From Clostridia bacterium (GTDB taxonomy: Bacteria > Bacillota > Clostridia > Oscillospirales > Acutalibacteraceae), in contig JAGBAK010000057.1 in the NCBI GenBank assembly GCA_017938985.1, positions 1-63,704 of the forward strand: 63,704 nt of DNA, given 5' to 3'. The notes below the pieces were generated by a model. The model made no database searches. It was not told the DNA's origin and worked only from the letters and a program-made list of their open reading frames with translations. This document shows, piece after piece, positions 1 through 8,823 of this stretch. Every line of letters starts with the position of its first letter. Position 1 is the first letter of the stretch. The position numbers and the translations under genes are program-made.

Positions 1-2
1 AG

Positions 3-1034
3 GGCGGCAAAAAGGATGATGTTGCTGAAACAACCACTCCCGTAACCGCCGGCTATTCCGACGAAACCTATGAGTGGGTTGCTCTTCCCGCACTTGCGGA
101 ATATGAAGAAATTGAATATCTCAACGAAAACTTCAACTCTTTCAAAGACCCTGACACAGGCAATTACGGTCTTATCGACTATCAGGGCAATGTTGTTCTT
201 GAGGCAAAATATAACGGTTTCAGACGTTGCAGCAACGGCAAATATTACGGCAACGGCGTTCTTGCCGATTCCAACTATCATATTGTTGCCGAAACAGATG
301 ACGGTGAATATGAGGTTGTTATGATAGGCTCAACCGCTTCGGTCGGCAATCAGAAGCATACCGACCACGCAACGAGCAACAGCACAACAATGGACGGCAC
401 AGATTACGATGAAAGAGACCGCTATTACGAAGGCTACGCCGCAGTCCGCAAGGACGGCAAGTGGGGTTACGTTTCAAGCGGCGGCAAAATCGTTGTTCCT
501 TACGAGTTTGAAGCTGTAAACGATATTCCCTCCGATGACCCTGCAGCAGCATTTGACTATTGCCGAGGTTCGGTTAACGGCTACGTTGCTGTTAAAAAGG
601 ACGGCAAAATGGGTATCATCAAAATCGAAAAAGAAAGCTACGAAATTGTTGTTGATTATAAGTATGATATGATTTGCCAGGGTAAGGGCGGCGTTTTCCT
701 TGCTAATAACGGCACTGAATGGGGCAACATTGTTATCGGCTCCGTTTCAGACGTTGGCGGTGCAGATGATTCGGACGTAACAACAACCCTTACACCCGTC
801 ACAACACCTGCAGAGGTTTCAATCGGCAAATACACAATCAATTCTGACGAAACAAACATCAGATCAACTCCTGATACCGACGGCGATGATAACATCCTTG
901 CCGCTCTTGATGAAGGCTACGAAATCAATGCCCTTGAAAAGAAAAAAGGCAGCAACGGTTCGGATTGGATAAGATTTGATTATAACGGCAAGACCGCATG
1001 GGTATCAGTCAAAAAACTGGACAAGGCTGACTGA
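3..1034 (+). CDS. WG-repeat protein with C-terminal SH3-like domain, 5' end missing
   Basis: The frame is open from the left edge of the window to a TGA, so 343 residues of the C-terminal part are visible and the start lies outside. Three WG (KWG) repeat-like units are visible in the fragment, around residues 55-72 (GLIDYQGNVVLEAKY), 150-170 (KWGYVSSGGKIVVPYEF) and 198-220 (KMGIIKIEKESYEIVV). After a Thr/Pro-rich linker, residues about 278-340 form a bacterial SH3-like domain (TNIRSTPDTDG, then WIRFDYNGKTAWV). WG-repeat proteins of Firmicutes are usually exported or membrane-anchored and SH3b domains often bind cell wall, so a cell-envelope role is inferred. The enzymatic function, if any, is unknown. 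It ends just before the alaS promoter and is not part of that transcript. Confidence 0.8.
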   Translation, partial: GGKKDDVAETTTPVTAGYSDETYEWVALPALAEYEEIEYLNENFNSFKDPDTGNYGLIDYQGNVVLEAKYNGFRRCSNGKYYGNGVLADSNYHIVAETDDGEYEVVMIGSTASVGNQKHTDHATSNSTTMDGTDYDERDRYYEGYAAVRKDGKWGYVSSGGKIVVPYEFEAVNDIPSDDPAAAFDYCRGSVNGYVAVKKDGKMGIIKIEKESYEIVVDYKYDMICQGKGGVFLANNGTEWGNIVIGSVSDVGGADDSDVTTTLTPVTTPAEVSIGKYTINSDETNIRSTPDTDGDDNILAALDEGYEINALEKKKGSNGSDWIRFDYNGKTAWVSVKKLDKAD

Positions 1035-1041
1035 TACAAGC

Positions 1042-1070
1042 TTGACATTTTGTTTAAAGAGTAATATAAT
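1042..1070 (+). promoter_or_regulatory. sigma-A promoter of alaS T-box transcript
   Basis: TTGACA at 1042-1047 and TATAAT at 1065-1070 are separated by 17 bp, a perfect vegetative promoter. Transcription would start near 1077, immediately before the T-box leader. Confidence 0.85.
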
Positions 1071-1084
1071 TAATCGAAATAAAA

Positions 1085-1308
1085 ATATTGAAACAATGAA
1101 GAAGAAGAATTCCGTTACCGCTCCCAGAGAGGCGCCTGTATGCTGAGATGGCTGCCGAGCTTACCGTTGCGGAAAGGCCGCTTCCGAGTTCTGCCGTGAT
1201 GAACGGCGGCGTTACCTGCGTTATAAGGAATGAGTGGTGCAGTTTGCACAATTTGGGTGGTACCGCGGCATTTGCCGTCCCATTTGGTTGTGAAACTGCA
1301 CCTTTTTT
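1085..1308 (+). promoter_or_regulatory. T-box riboswitch leader of alaS
   Basis: The leader has the usual order of T-box elements. The 5' AATGAAGAAG lead-in is at about 1094-1103, an AGAGAG kink-type motif is at 1126-1131, and the T-box sequence TGGGTGGTACCGCGG is at 1254-1268. Its TGGT bulge would pair with the acceptor end of a tRNA with discriminator A, which fits tRNA-Ala. Its position before alaS indicates sensing of uncharged tRNA-Ala, so that starvation for alanyl-tRNA favours antitermination. I could not assign the specifier codon with certainty by eye. Confidence 0.9.
1236..1308 (+). terminator. T-box regulated intrinsic terminator before alaS
   Basis: GGTGCAGTTT plus CACAA (1236-1251, one bulged base) pairs with TTGTG plus AAACTGCACC (1288-1302), followed by six T (1303-1308). 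The stem brackets the T-box antiterminator region, so it is the conditional terminator of the leader. Confidence 0.75.
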
Positions 1309-1366
1309 GTGTTTTTTACACTCAAATTAAGTAAAACAAGGGATTTTCCCACAGGAGGATATAATT

Positions 1367-3994
1367 ATGAAATGGACAGGTCTTAACGAATTAAGAGAAA
1401 AATATCTGGCATTTTTTGAATCGAAGGAACATCTGAGATTGCCCAGCTTCTCGCTTGTTCCTCAGGGAGATAAGAGCATTCTGCTTATCAATGCAGGTAT
1501 GACTCCCATGAAAAAGTATTTCACAGGCGAAGTAACTCCCCCCAGAAAGAGAGTTACAACCTGCCAGAAGTGCATTCGCACACCCGATATCGAAAACGTT
1601 GGTAAAACCGCGCGTCACGGCACTTATTTTGAAATGCTCGGCAACTTCTCGTTCGGCGATTATTTCAAGCGCGAGGCAACCGCATGGGCGTGGGAATTCT
1701 TTACAAAGGTTCTTGAAATCCCCGCAGAGCTGCTTTATGTGAGCGTTTATCTTGAAGACGACGAAGCTTACGATATCTGGACAAAAGAGGTTGGCGTTGA
1801 CCCCTCTCATATGGTTCGCTTCGGCAAAGAGGATAACTTCTGGGAGCACGGCGCAGGTCCTTGCGGTCCCTGTTCTGAAATCTATTTTGACAGAGGTCCC
1901 TCAAAGGGCTGCGGCAGCCCCGATTGTAAGGTAGGCTGCGAATGCGACAGATTTATTGAAGTCTGGAACCTTGTTTTTACACAGTTTGAAAACGACGGCA
2001 AAAACAACTACACACGCCTTGCAAACCCCAATATCGACACAGGTATGGGTCTTGAAAGACTTGCTTGCGTAATGCAGGACGTTGACAACCTTTTTGAGGT
2101 TGATACCGTTCGCAATATTATGAAGCACATTATGGAGATTGCAAAGCTTAACTATCACGATGATGAGAAGAAGGACATTTCTCTTCGCGTTATCACCGAC
2201 CACATCAGAAGCACAACCTTTATGGTCGGCGACGGCGTTCTGCCCTCAAACAGCGGCAGAGGCTACGTTTTAAGAAGACTTCTCCGCAGAGCCGCAAGAC
2301 ACGGCAGACTTATCGGTATTGACAGACCTTTCCTTGCGGAGGTCTGCGACACCGTTATTGCCGAAAACGCAAACGCATATCCCAACCTTGTTGAAAAGCA
2401 GGATTATATCAAAAAAGTTATTTCTACAGAAGAAGAAAGCTTCTATAAGACAATCGACTCGGGTCTCGGTCTGCTTAACGAAATGATGGAAAAGGCAGAA
2501 AACGGCGTTCTTTCGGGCGAAGATGCATTCAAACTTCAGGATACCTACGGTTTCCCCATTGACCTTACCAAAGAAATTGCAAACGAAAAGAATATGACCG
2601 TTGACGAAGAAAAATTCCGTCAGCTTGTTGAAGAGGCAAGACTCAAGGCAAAAAGTGCAAAGCGCAATGCTGCTGATTCTGACTGGAGAAATAACGGCGT
2701 ATCGTTCAAAGACGTTGCAAAAACAGAATTCACAGGCTACACGGAGAATAATACCGATGCCGTTATTCTTGCTCTTGTTTCGGAAGGCGAAAGAAAAGAC
2801 TTTATCAATGACGGCGACGATGCGGTAATCGTCCTTGACAAAACTTCTTTCTATGCAGAAAGCGGCGGTCAGGTCGGCGACGTTGGCGTTATCAGAATCG
2901 GCGAAAGCGTTTTCGAGGTTACCAACACAACCAAAGACCCCGACGGCGCATATCTTCACCACGGCACTCTCAGTGGCGACGGCGTTAAGGTCGGCGACAA
3001 GGCAGTTACCGTTTATGACGAAGAAACAAGAAGCGCAACAATGAGAAACCACACTGCCGCTCACCTTCTTCAGGCAGCTCTGCGTGAAGCTCTCGGCACT
3101 CACGTTGAGCAGGCGGGTCAGCTTGTAAACGCAAACGCAATGCGTTTTGACTTTACTCATTTTTCTGCCCTCACTGCAGAAGAGCTTGCTGCGGTTGAAA
3201 GAAAAGTTAATGAAATCATTCTTGCCGCACAGGACGTAACAAGCACCGAAATGCCCATTGAAGAAGCAAAAAAAGCAGGGGCAATGGCTCTTTTCGGTGA
3301 AAAATACGGTGACGTTGTAAGAGTCGTCAAGGCAGGCGACTTCTCAACAGAGCTTTGCGGCGGCACACACGTTAATAACACGGGCAAGCTCGGACTTTTC
3401 AAGGTTGTTTCCGAGTCGTCCGTTGCTGCAGGCGTGCGCAGAATTGAAGCTGTTACAGGCTACGGTGTGCTTGATTATATCGCAAAAGATACCGAGCTTA
3501 TCAGAAATACTGCTGCTTCAATGAAGCTTGCAAACGTTTCGGAACTTGATAAAAAAGCAACTGCACTTATGACAGACCTCAAGGCAAAAGAAAAAGAAAT
3601 TGAGCAGCTGCGTGCAGAGCTTTCCCAGCTCAAAACAGGCGACCTTATGAGCGGTGCCGTTGACCTTGGCGGCGTAACTCTTGTTGCAACAACCGTTGAG
3701 GGCGTTAACCCTGGCGACCTTCGCTCAATGTGCGATAAGGTTAAGGAAAACGACGATGCCGTTGCGGTTATCTGCGGTGTAAACGGTGCAAACGCAAACT
3801 TTGCCTGCGCTTGCGGTAAGAACGCAATTGCAAAGGGTGCTCACGCAGGAAACATTGTAAGAGAGGTTTCAAAGCTTGCAGGCGGTTCAGGCGGCGGCAG
3901 ACCCGACAGCGCAATGGCCGGCACAAAGGACGTTTCAAACGTCGATGCCGCAATGGAAGCTGTTGCAGATATCGTTAAGGCGATGCTTAAATAA
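1367..3994 (+). CDS. alaS: Alanine--tRNA ligase
   Basis: Charges tRNA-Ala with alanine in the cytoplasm. The 875-residue protein has the full family length. The class II catalytic core covers about residues 1-240 (RHGTYFEMLGNFSFGDYFK, RGPSKGCGS), followed by the tRNA-recognition region. The editing domain carries the zinc ligands HTAAH (about 564-568) and CGGTH (about 663-667). A coiled segment (about 720-755) leads to the C-terminal DHHA1/C-Ala domain ending in GGRPDSAMAG. A strong AGGAGG site lies 9 nt before the ATG. It is the only gene clearly under the T-box leader, and the next gene follows after a hairpin with no T-tract, so read-through into the HIT gene is possible. Confidence 0.98.
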   Translation: MKWTGLNELREKYLAFFESKEHLRLPSFSLVPQGDKSILLINAGMTPMKKYFTGEVTPPRKRVTTCQKCIRTPDIENVGKTARHGTYFEMLGNFSFGDYFKREATAWAWEFFTKVLEIPAELLYVSVYLEDDEAYDIWTKEVGVDPSHMVRFGKEDNFWEHGAGPCGPCSEIYFDRGPSKGCGSPDCKVGCECDRFIEVWNLVFTQFENDGKNNYTRLANPNIDTGMGLERLACVMQDVDNLFEVDTVRNIMKHIMEIAKLNYHDDEKKDISLRVITDHIRSTTFMVGDGVLPSNSGRGYVLRRLLRRAARHGRLIGIDRPFLAEVCDTVIAENANAYPNLVEKQDYIKKVISTEEESFYKTIDSGLGLLNEMMEKAENGVLSGEDAFKLQDTYGFPIDLTKEIANEKNMTVDEEKFRQLVEEARLKAKSAKRNAADSDWRNNGVSFKDVAKTEFTGYTENNTDAVILALVSEGERKDFINDGDDAVIVLDKTSFYAESGGQVGDVGVIRIGESVFEVTNTTKDPDGAYLHHGTLSGDGVKVGDKAVTVYDEETRSATMRNHTAAHLLQAALREALGTHVEQAGQLVNANAMRFDFTHFSALTAEELAAVERKVNEIILAAQDVTSTEMPIEEAKKAGAMALFGEKYGDVVRVVKAGDFSTELCGGTHVNNTGKLGLFKVVSESSVAAGVRRIEAVTGYGVLDYIAKDTELIRNTAASMKLANVSELDKKATALMTDLKAKEKEIEQLRAELSQLKTGDLMSGAVDLGGVTLVATTVEGVNPGDLRSMCDKVKENDDAVAVICGVNGANANFACACGKNAIAKGAHAGNIVREVSKLAGGSGGGRPDSAMAGTKDVSNVDAAMEAVADIVKAMLK

Positions 3995-4005
3995 TTAACT
4001 TTTCG

Positions 4006-4029
4006 GGGCGGAGCACCTTTGTTCCGCCC
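4006..4029 (+). other. GC-rich hairpin after alaS, no T-tract
   Basis: GGGCGGA (4006-4012) pairs with TCCGCCC (4023-4029) across a short loop. No run of T follows on either strand, so this is an RNA-stabilising or processing hairpin at best, not a convincing intrinsic terminator. Confidence 0.4.
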
Positions 4030-4055
4030 AAAGAATATATAAGGAAGTGTATTTT

Positions 4056-4394
4056 ATGGACTGCATTTTTTGTAAAATAATTAACGGGGAAATTCCTTCA
4101 AACAAAGCGTATGAAGATGACAAGGTTCTTGCGTTTTATGACCTTGAACCCCAGGCACCCGTACATATTCTCATTGTCCCCAAGGAACATATTGCCTGCG
4201 CAGCAGACATCACTCCTGAAAACAGCGCCGTTATCGCTCATATCTTTGAGGTTGCGGCAATAATTGCAAAGGAAAAAGGTCTTGACGACGGTTTCAGAAT
4301 CGTAAATAACTGCGGCGAAAGCGCAGGTCAGACAGTCAAGCATATCCATTTCCACCTGATGGGCGGCAGAAACTTCGGCTGGCCTGCAGGTTAA
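4056..4394 (+). CDS. HIT family (histidine triad) nucleotide hydrolase
   Basis: A 112-residue cytoplasmic HIT protein, the usual length for the HinT branch, which hydrolyses phosphoramidates and aminoacyl-adenylates. The N-terminal CIFCKIINGEIPS and the catalytic triad motif KHIHFHLMGG near the C-terminus are both present, and NDGFR-type and NCGESAGQ segments precede the triad. I place the start at the ATG at 4056 because AAGGAAG lies 8 nt upstream. An upstream in-frame GTG has no ribosome site and would add three residues. Its position after alaS is compatible with clearing aminoacyl-adenylates, but that is inference. Confidence 0.93.
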   Translation: MDCIFCKIINGEIPSNKAYEDDKVLAFYDLEPQAPVHILIVPKEHIACAADITPENSAVIAHIFEVAAIIAKEKGLDDGFRIVNNCGESAGQTVKHIHFHLMGGRNFGWPAG

Positions 4395-4413
4395 TGACGA
4401 ACGGAGAATAATT

Positions 4414-4950
4414 ATGCAGTATTATACAGTTGATATAGCCGGTCTCAAAAGAGACCTTATGCGTTGCCCGCTTAATGAAAAACTCGATATCGCCGCATTT
4501 ATCCTTTTCGGTGACGTTGAGGTTACTGTCCATTCCGCAACAAAGCTTCTTGAAAGGCTGCCCGAATTTGATTATATTCTCACACCCGAAGCAAAGAGTA
4601 TTCCTCTTGCTTACGAGATGTCAAGACAGAGCGGCAAAAAGTATTTTGTTGCAAGAAAAAGAGCCAAGCTCTATATGCAGAACCCTGTTTCCGTCAACGT
4701 CCGCTCAATCACAACCGATGCGGAGCAGACTCTTATTGTTGACGGCGTTGAGGGCGAGCAGATGAGGGGCAAGCGGGTTGTAATTCTTGACGATGTTATC
4801 AGCACCGGCGAATCCCTTAAGGCTGTTGAAGCTCTTTGTGCAAAGTTTGACGCAAACGTTGTTGCAAAGGCTGCGGTGCTTGCGGAGGGCGATGCCGCAG
4901 AGAGAGATGACATAGTATTTCTCGGTGTAATTCCTCTTATAGAAAAATAA
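4414..4950 (+). CDS. Type I phosphoribosyltransferase (adenine PRT-like)
   Basis: A 178-residue PRTase-fold protein. The PRPP-binding motif VVILDDVISTGESL sits at about residues 124-137, and a preceding ILTPEAKSIPLAYEM segment matches the base-recognition region of adenine phosphoribosyltransferases. Family members transfer a base to PRPP for nucleotide salvage or act as regulatory PRTases. A purine substrate is likely but not proven. It follows the HIT gene by 19 bp with GGAG before the ATG and precedes comEC by about 16 bp, so all three are probably co-transcribed. Confidence 0.85.
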   Translation: MQYYTVDIAGLKRDLMRCPLNEKLDIAAFILFGDVEVTVHSATKLLERLPEFDYILTPEAKSIPLAYEMSRQSGKKYFVARKRAKLYMQNPVSVNVRSITTDAEQTLIVDGVEGEQMRGKRVVILDDVISTGESLKAVEALCAKFDANVVAKAAVLAEGDAAERDDIVFLGVIPLIEK

Positions 4951-4966
4951 CATCAGGTGATTGATG

Positions 4967-7180
4967 ATGAAACGTCCGTTTGCCGTTATCGGCTTTACGG
5001 TGTTTTTCACCATTGCATTTTTATTTGATAAAGAAACCGGAGTAACGGCGGCTGCTTTGGCGGTCTTTGCCGTTGCTCTGGTTGTTGCACTTTTTTCTAA
5101 AAAGATAAAAGAAAGCAAATTTATGCTTCTTTGCCCGGCATCGGGAGCTGTTGCCTGCGTTATGCTTATTGTTTTGCATACGTTTGTATTCATACCTGCG
5201 GCAGTTTATGCGGGCGGCGAATACCGTTTAAAAGCACAGATAAAAGATGAGGTTTCCGTAAAATACGGCAAATATTATTTCGATGCAACGAGCGTGGAAA
5301 TAGACGGCGAAGAGGTTAATGCCGATTTGCGACTTGTGTTTTCAATACCTCCCGACCTCAAGCCGTATGATTACGTAGAAGGGGATTTTGCTTTTTATCA
5401 GCCCGGTGCAACGGATAAGGATTATCTGAATTCTTACCGCGCCAAAGGTCTGTTTCTGGGCGCATATCCTGTTTCGGAGAACTACAGAATAACCGAAACG
5501 CCTGACAGCGAAAAGCCGTTTATGTTTCGCTTGATAAACTTAAGAAACATAATCAAACGCGCGCTTTATGACGTTTATCCCGATGAAAACGGAGCGCTTG
5601 CCGTTGGTATGATTCTCGGCGACAAATCCGAAATTGCATCTGAAACGTATAATTCATTCCGTTCTGCAGGTATTGTTCATCTGATATGCGTATCGGGTCT
5701 GCACCTGACGCTGTGGGCATCGCTGATTCTTGCGGTTTTGCGCAGTATCGGTCTGAAAGAAAAGCCTGCGTGTATTCTTGCGGCAGTCGGTGTTTTGCTT
5801 TTTATGGCTCTTACGGGGTTCTCGTATTCCGTGATTCGTTCAGGTATAATGATGCTTGTTTATCTTGCATCGAGGTTTGTTTCACGGGAGCAGGATTCCA
5901 TAAATTCACTAGGTTTTTCTGTGGTTGTTATTGCTTTGGTTTCACCTTATGCAATGGCGTCTGTTTCGCTGCAGTTATCCGTTCTTGCAACTCTGGGAAT
6001 ACTTTGCGTGAACGAATATGTTTTTCCCGATATGCAGCTGCTGTACGAACGCATAAACAATAAAATCCTTCGCGCGGCTGTTAAATTTGTCGGGAATGCT
6101 TTTCTTGTAACGCTGAGCGCAACATTGTTTATTCAGCCCGTTATGCTCGGTTTGTCGGGCGGATTCAGCTTTGCAAGCATTGTATCCAACCTGATCGTAA
6201 CACCGTTTGCTAGCGGCGCTATGATTATGAGTGCTTTTGGTGCGCTGTCTGGCGTTTTCTTGCCGCCGGAGCTTAATATTTTCGGCTTTATCGGTAAAAT
6301 ATTTCTGCAATATATCATCAAAGCTTCAGGCTTTATTGCGAGCAAAGATATCCTTAACCTCACGGTTGATAAAACGGCATCTGACGCAATTTTGTGCATT
6401 GTGTTTTTCTTTTTAAGCGTAATGCTTCTGCTTGCTTTTATGTATAAACCGAAATATCCTGCAATGCTGTTTGCTGTGTGTTCGGTTTTCTTTGTGAGCG
6501 TAATTGCTTTTGATGCGGTTCAGAAAAACGAGACAAGAATCCGTGTTGTTGATACAGGCAACGGCGTGAGCGTGCTTGTTACACAGAACGGTAACGGTTT
6601 GCTCATCGGTTGCGGCGGAACAAGCTACACGGGCGAAACTGAAATAATAAATGCTCAAGCGGCGGCAGGCGGCTTTGATTGCCTTGTTTTGCCGTCGGCT
6701 GATAAGGCGTCATCAGCTTATGCACTTGACGTCATAAAAGAATGCAATCCAAAGAACATTTATGTCAATAAACTGCCTGAAAATGCAGAATATATCGTTG
6801 ACAAAGACGCACTGAATTCTTTTGACGGAGTTTACTCTTCAGACGGCATCGAAATGCGTTTTCACGAAGCTGACGGCGAAGCTGCGGCTTTTGTTAAAAC
6901 AAAGAACGTGTCGTTGCTTGTTCTGGCTTACCCTGCAACAGATTTATCGACGTTGCCGCAGAATTTCAGAGAAGCTGATTTGCTTGTTTGTTTAAGCGAT
7001 TATCCTGCAGATTCGGCAGATTGTTCCTTTGATTTTACGGTAATCTGCGCCAACAATCAGAAGGGTGTTGCGGCGCAGAATGAGCTTATTAGCCGGGGCG
7101 TGAACGCAGTTGCCACAGGCGGCAACGGTGACGTTATAATCAAAGCGAACAAGGGTGAACTTGAGTTTGACAGAGAATAA
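4967..7180 (+). CDS. comEC: ComEC/Rec2 family DNA-uptake channel with degenerate hydrolase domain
   Basis: A multi-spanning membrane protein of 737 residues expected to form the inner-membrane channel for transforming DNA. N-terminal helices are followed by an OB-like domain (about 68-165), then the competence domain with several membrane helices (about 190-500), recognisable by LAVGMILGDKSEI and GIVHLICVSGLHLT. The C-terminal third (about 525-737) has the layout of a metallo-beta-lactamase domain but lacks its metal ligands: where HxHxDH is expected it reads LPSADKASSAYA. The channel part looks intact while the extracellular nuclease part appears inactive. AGGTGA at 4955-4960 favours ATG 4967 over ATG 4964 or TTG 4961. 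It probably shares a transcript with holA, which starts 15 bp downstream. Confidence 0.9.
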   Translation: MKRPFAVIGFTVFFTIAFLFDKETGVTAAALAVFAVALVVALFSKKIKESKFMLLCPASGAVACVMLIVLHTFVFIPAAVYAGGEYRLKAQIKDEVSVKYGKYYFDATSVEIDGEEVNADLRLVFSIPPDLKPYDYVEGDFAFYQPGATDKDYLNSYRAKGLFLGAYPVSENYRITETPDSEKPFMFRLINLRNIIKRALYDVYPDENGALAVGMILGDKSEIASETYNSFRSAGIVHLICVSGLHLTLWASLILAVLRSIGLKEKPACILAAVGVLLFMALTGFSYSVIRSGIMMLVYLASRFVSREQDSINSLGFSVVVIALVSPYAMASVSLQLSVLATLGILCVNEYVFPDMQLLYERINNKILRAAVKFVGNAFLVTLSATLFIQPVMLGLSGGFSFASIVSNLIVTPFASGAMIMSAFGALSGVFLPPELNIFGFIGKIFLQYIIKASGFIASKDILNLTVDKTASDAILCIVFFFLSVMLLLAFMYKPKYPAMLFAVCSVFFVSVIAFDAVQKNETRIRVVDTGNGVSVLVTQNGNGLLIGCGGTSYTGETEIINAQAAAGGFDCLVLPSADKASSAYALDVIKECNPKNIYVNKLPENAEYIVDKDALNSFDGVYSSDGIEMRFHEADGEAAAFVKTKNVSLLVLAYPATDLSTLPQNFREADLLVCLSDYPADSADCSFDFTVICANNQKGVAAQNELISRGVNAVATGGNGDVIIKANKGELEFDRE

Positions 7181-7195
7181 GAAAGGACGGTCGGT

Positions 7196-8218
7196 ATGCC
7201 TGCTTTAAATGAATCTGCATTAAAAGAGAAGCTGAGGGAAAACCCCGTCGGCGTATATCTTATTTACGGTGAAGAAAAATATTCTGTTAAAGCATACATA
7301 GACAAAATTATTTCAAAAACGGTTGACGAATCGTTTGCGGATTTTAATTTTCATACCTTTGACGGCAAGGAGTCCACTCTGTCAGAGGTATATGAAAGTG
7401 CACAGGCTGTGCCGATGATGGCAGAAACAAAATGTGTTCTTGCCAAGGATTTTCCTCTTGATGCGCTTGATGAGGACGGTTTTGCTCAGCTTAAAACCGT
7501 TATTGAAGATAATCCCGAGGACTGTGCTCTGATTTTTTCCTTTTCGGCGTATGAACCGAAGGGGGCAAAGTGGACAAAGGCGATAAAGCTTTTTGAAAAG
7601 TGCGCTTATGCGGTCAGACTTGACAAAAAAACGGCACCTGAGCTTGCCGCCATACTCGAGAGAGGCGCAAAGAAAAGAGGCACGGCATTTGAAAAAGGCG
7701 TTGCAGCTTATCTTATATCCTGCGTCGGTTCCGATTTGAACACCTTGCTCAATGAAACCGAAAAAGTTTGTGCCTATGCGCAGGGAGAAATCAAGAAAAG
7801 TGACGTTGATGCTGTTTGTGTCAAAAGCCTTGATGCGAAGGTGTTTGATATGATAAAGGACCTCACTGCACGCAGGTTTGACAGTGCGTTCAAAAAACTT
7901 GAAATTCTGTTTCAGCAGCGTGAGGATGAGTTTCAGATTCTCGGCGCTCTGATAGCTTCGTACAACGATATTTACAGAGCAAAAGCCGCCGTCAAATCGG
8001 GCGGCAGAGCGGAAAACGTAGCGCAGTTTTATAACTATTCGGGCAAGGAATTCAGGCTCACAAACGCTGCAAGAAGCAGCTCCTCGCTGACCTTTGATGA
8101 AATCGGCGAGTGCGTTGAAATCCTTGTTGAAGCGGACACCGCAATGAAAAGCACATCAACAGATAAAAGGCTGATTCTTGAAAAGGCTGTTGTCAAGCTT
8201 GCAAGAGTCGGTGGGTGA
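7196..8218 (+). CDS. holA: DNA polymerase III subunit delta
   Basis: The 340-residue clamp-loader delta subunit, which opens the sliding clamp for loading onto primed DNA. The N-terminus has the family signature PVGVYLIYGEEKY, followed by a Rossmann-like domain (DFNFHTFDGKES, VPMMAETKCVLAKDF). The middle domain includes LISCVGSDLNTLLNETEK, and the C-terminal collar helices end near the TGA. AAGGACGG precedes the ATG. The gene lies directly after comEC, an order common in Firmicutes (comEC-holA). Its stop overlaps the start region of the next gene, indicating translational coupling. Confidence 0.93.
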   Translation: MPALNESALKEKLRENPVGVYLIYGEEKYSVKAYIDKIISKTVDESFADFNFHTFDGKESTLSEVYESAQAVPMMAETKCVLAKDFPLDALDEDGFAQLKTVIEDNPEDCALIFSFSAYEPKGAKWTKAIKLFEKCAYAVRLDKKTAPELAAILERGAKKRGTAFEKGVAAYLISCVGSDLNTLLNETEKVCAYAQGEIKKSDVDAVCVKSLDAKVFDMIKDLTARRFDSAFKKLEILFQQREDEFQILGALIASYNDIYRAKAAVKSGGRAENVAQFYNYSGKEFRLTNAARSSSSLTFDEIGECVEILVEADTAMKSTSTDKRLILEKAVVKLARVGG

Positions 8219-8223
8219 TAAAT

Positions 8224-8823
8224 ATGATAAAAATCAGCCAGGCGGTCATCGTTGAGGGAAAGTACGACAAAATCAAGCTTTCGGGCATCATCGATGCGCC
8301 TATAATTCAGACTGACGGATTCGGTATTTTTAAAGATAAAGAGCTGCAGCGTCTCATCAGAATGCTGGCAGAAAAAAGAGGGCTGTTGGTGCTGACTGAC
8401 AGCGATTCCGCAGGCTTCAAAATCCGTTCGTTTATCGGTTCAACCGTTGATAAAAAATACATAAAAAATGCGTATATTCCTGATATTTTCGGCAAAGAAA
8501 GACGCAAAACCGAGCCTTCAAAAGAGGGTAAACTCGGTGTTGAGGGAGTTTCTGAAGAGGTCATTATGCAAGCTCTCGCAAACGCAGGCGTGCTCTATGA
8601 AAATTCAGTTGAACCCGAAAGACCCATAACCAAGCTTGACTTATATGAGTTTGGCTTTACGGGCGGAGAAAACAGTTCAGGCAAAAGAGCGCTTTTGCTC
8701 AAAAAATATGCTTTACCGTCAAGACTCACAACAAATTCACTTGTTACGGTGCTTAATTGCATAACCACATATGAAACGTTTGTCAAAGACGTTGAAGAAA
8801 TCGAAAAGGAGATGGGCGAATGA
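8224..8823 (+). CDS. Toprim-domain RNase M5-like protein (DUF4093)
   Basis: A 199-residue protein with an N-terminal Toprim domain: the acidic residue in [13 protein letters not shown] (about 9-20) and the DxD motif in [17 protein letters not shown] (about 55-70) are both present. Residues 110-199 match the C-terminal DUF4093 segment of RNase M5 relatives. RNase M5 matures 5S rRNA, and this homologue may do so or act on another structured RNA. The usual neighbour ksgA is not here. GGGTG at 8213-8217 supports ATG 8224, with a GTG at 8215 as alternative. Its TGA overlaps the ispF ATG. Confidence 0.85.
   Translation: MIKISQAVIVEGKYDKIKLSGIIDAPIIQTDGFGIFKDKELQRLIRMLAEKRGLLVLTDSDSAGFKIRSFIGSTVDKKYIKNAYIPDIFGKERRKTEPSKEGKLGVEGVSEEVIMQALANAGVLYENSVEPERPITKLDLYEFGFTGGENSSGKRALLLKKYALPSRLTTNSLVTVLNCITTYETFVKDVEEIEKEMGE

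Noticed and set aside
2270..3160. Long minus-strand frame (296 codons) inside alaS
   Set aside because: Antisense shadow of a well-conserved gene. Composition is skewed to Val, Cys and Phe as expected from the reverse strand of this codon usage, and there is no ribosome site or family match.
4006..4029. Hairpin after alaS as an intrinsic terminator
   Set aside because: No T-tract follows on either strand, so it is recorded only as a hairpin.
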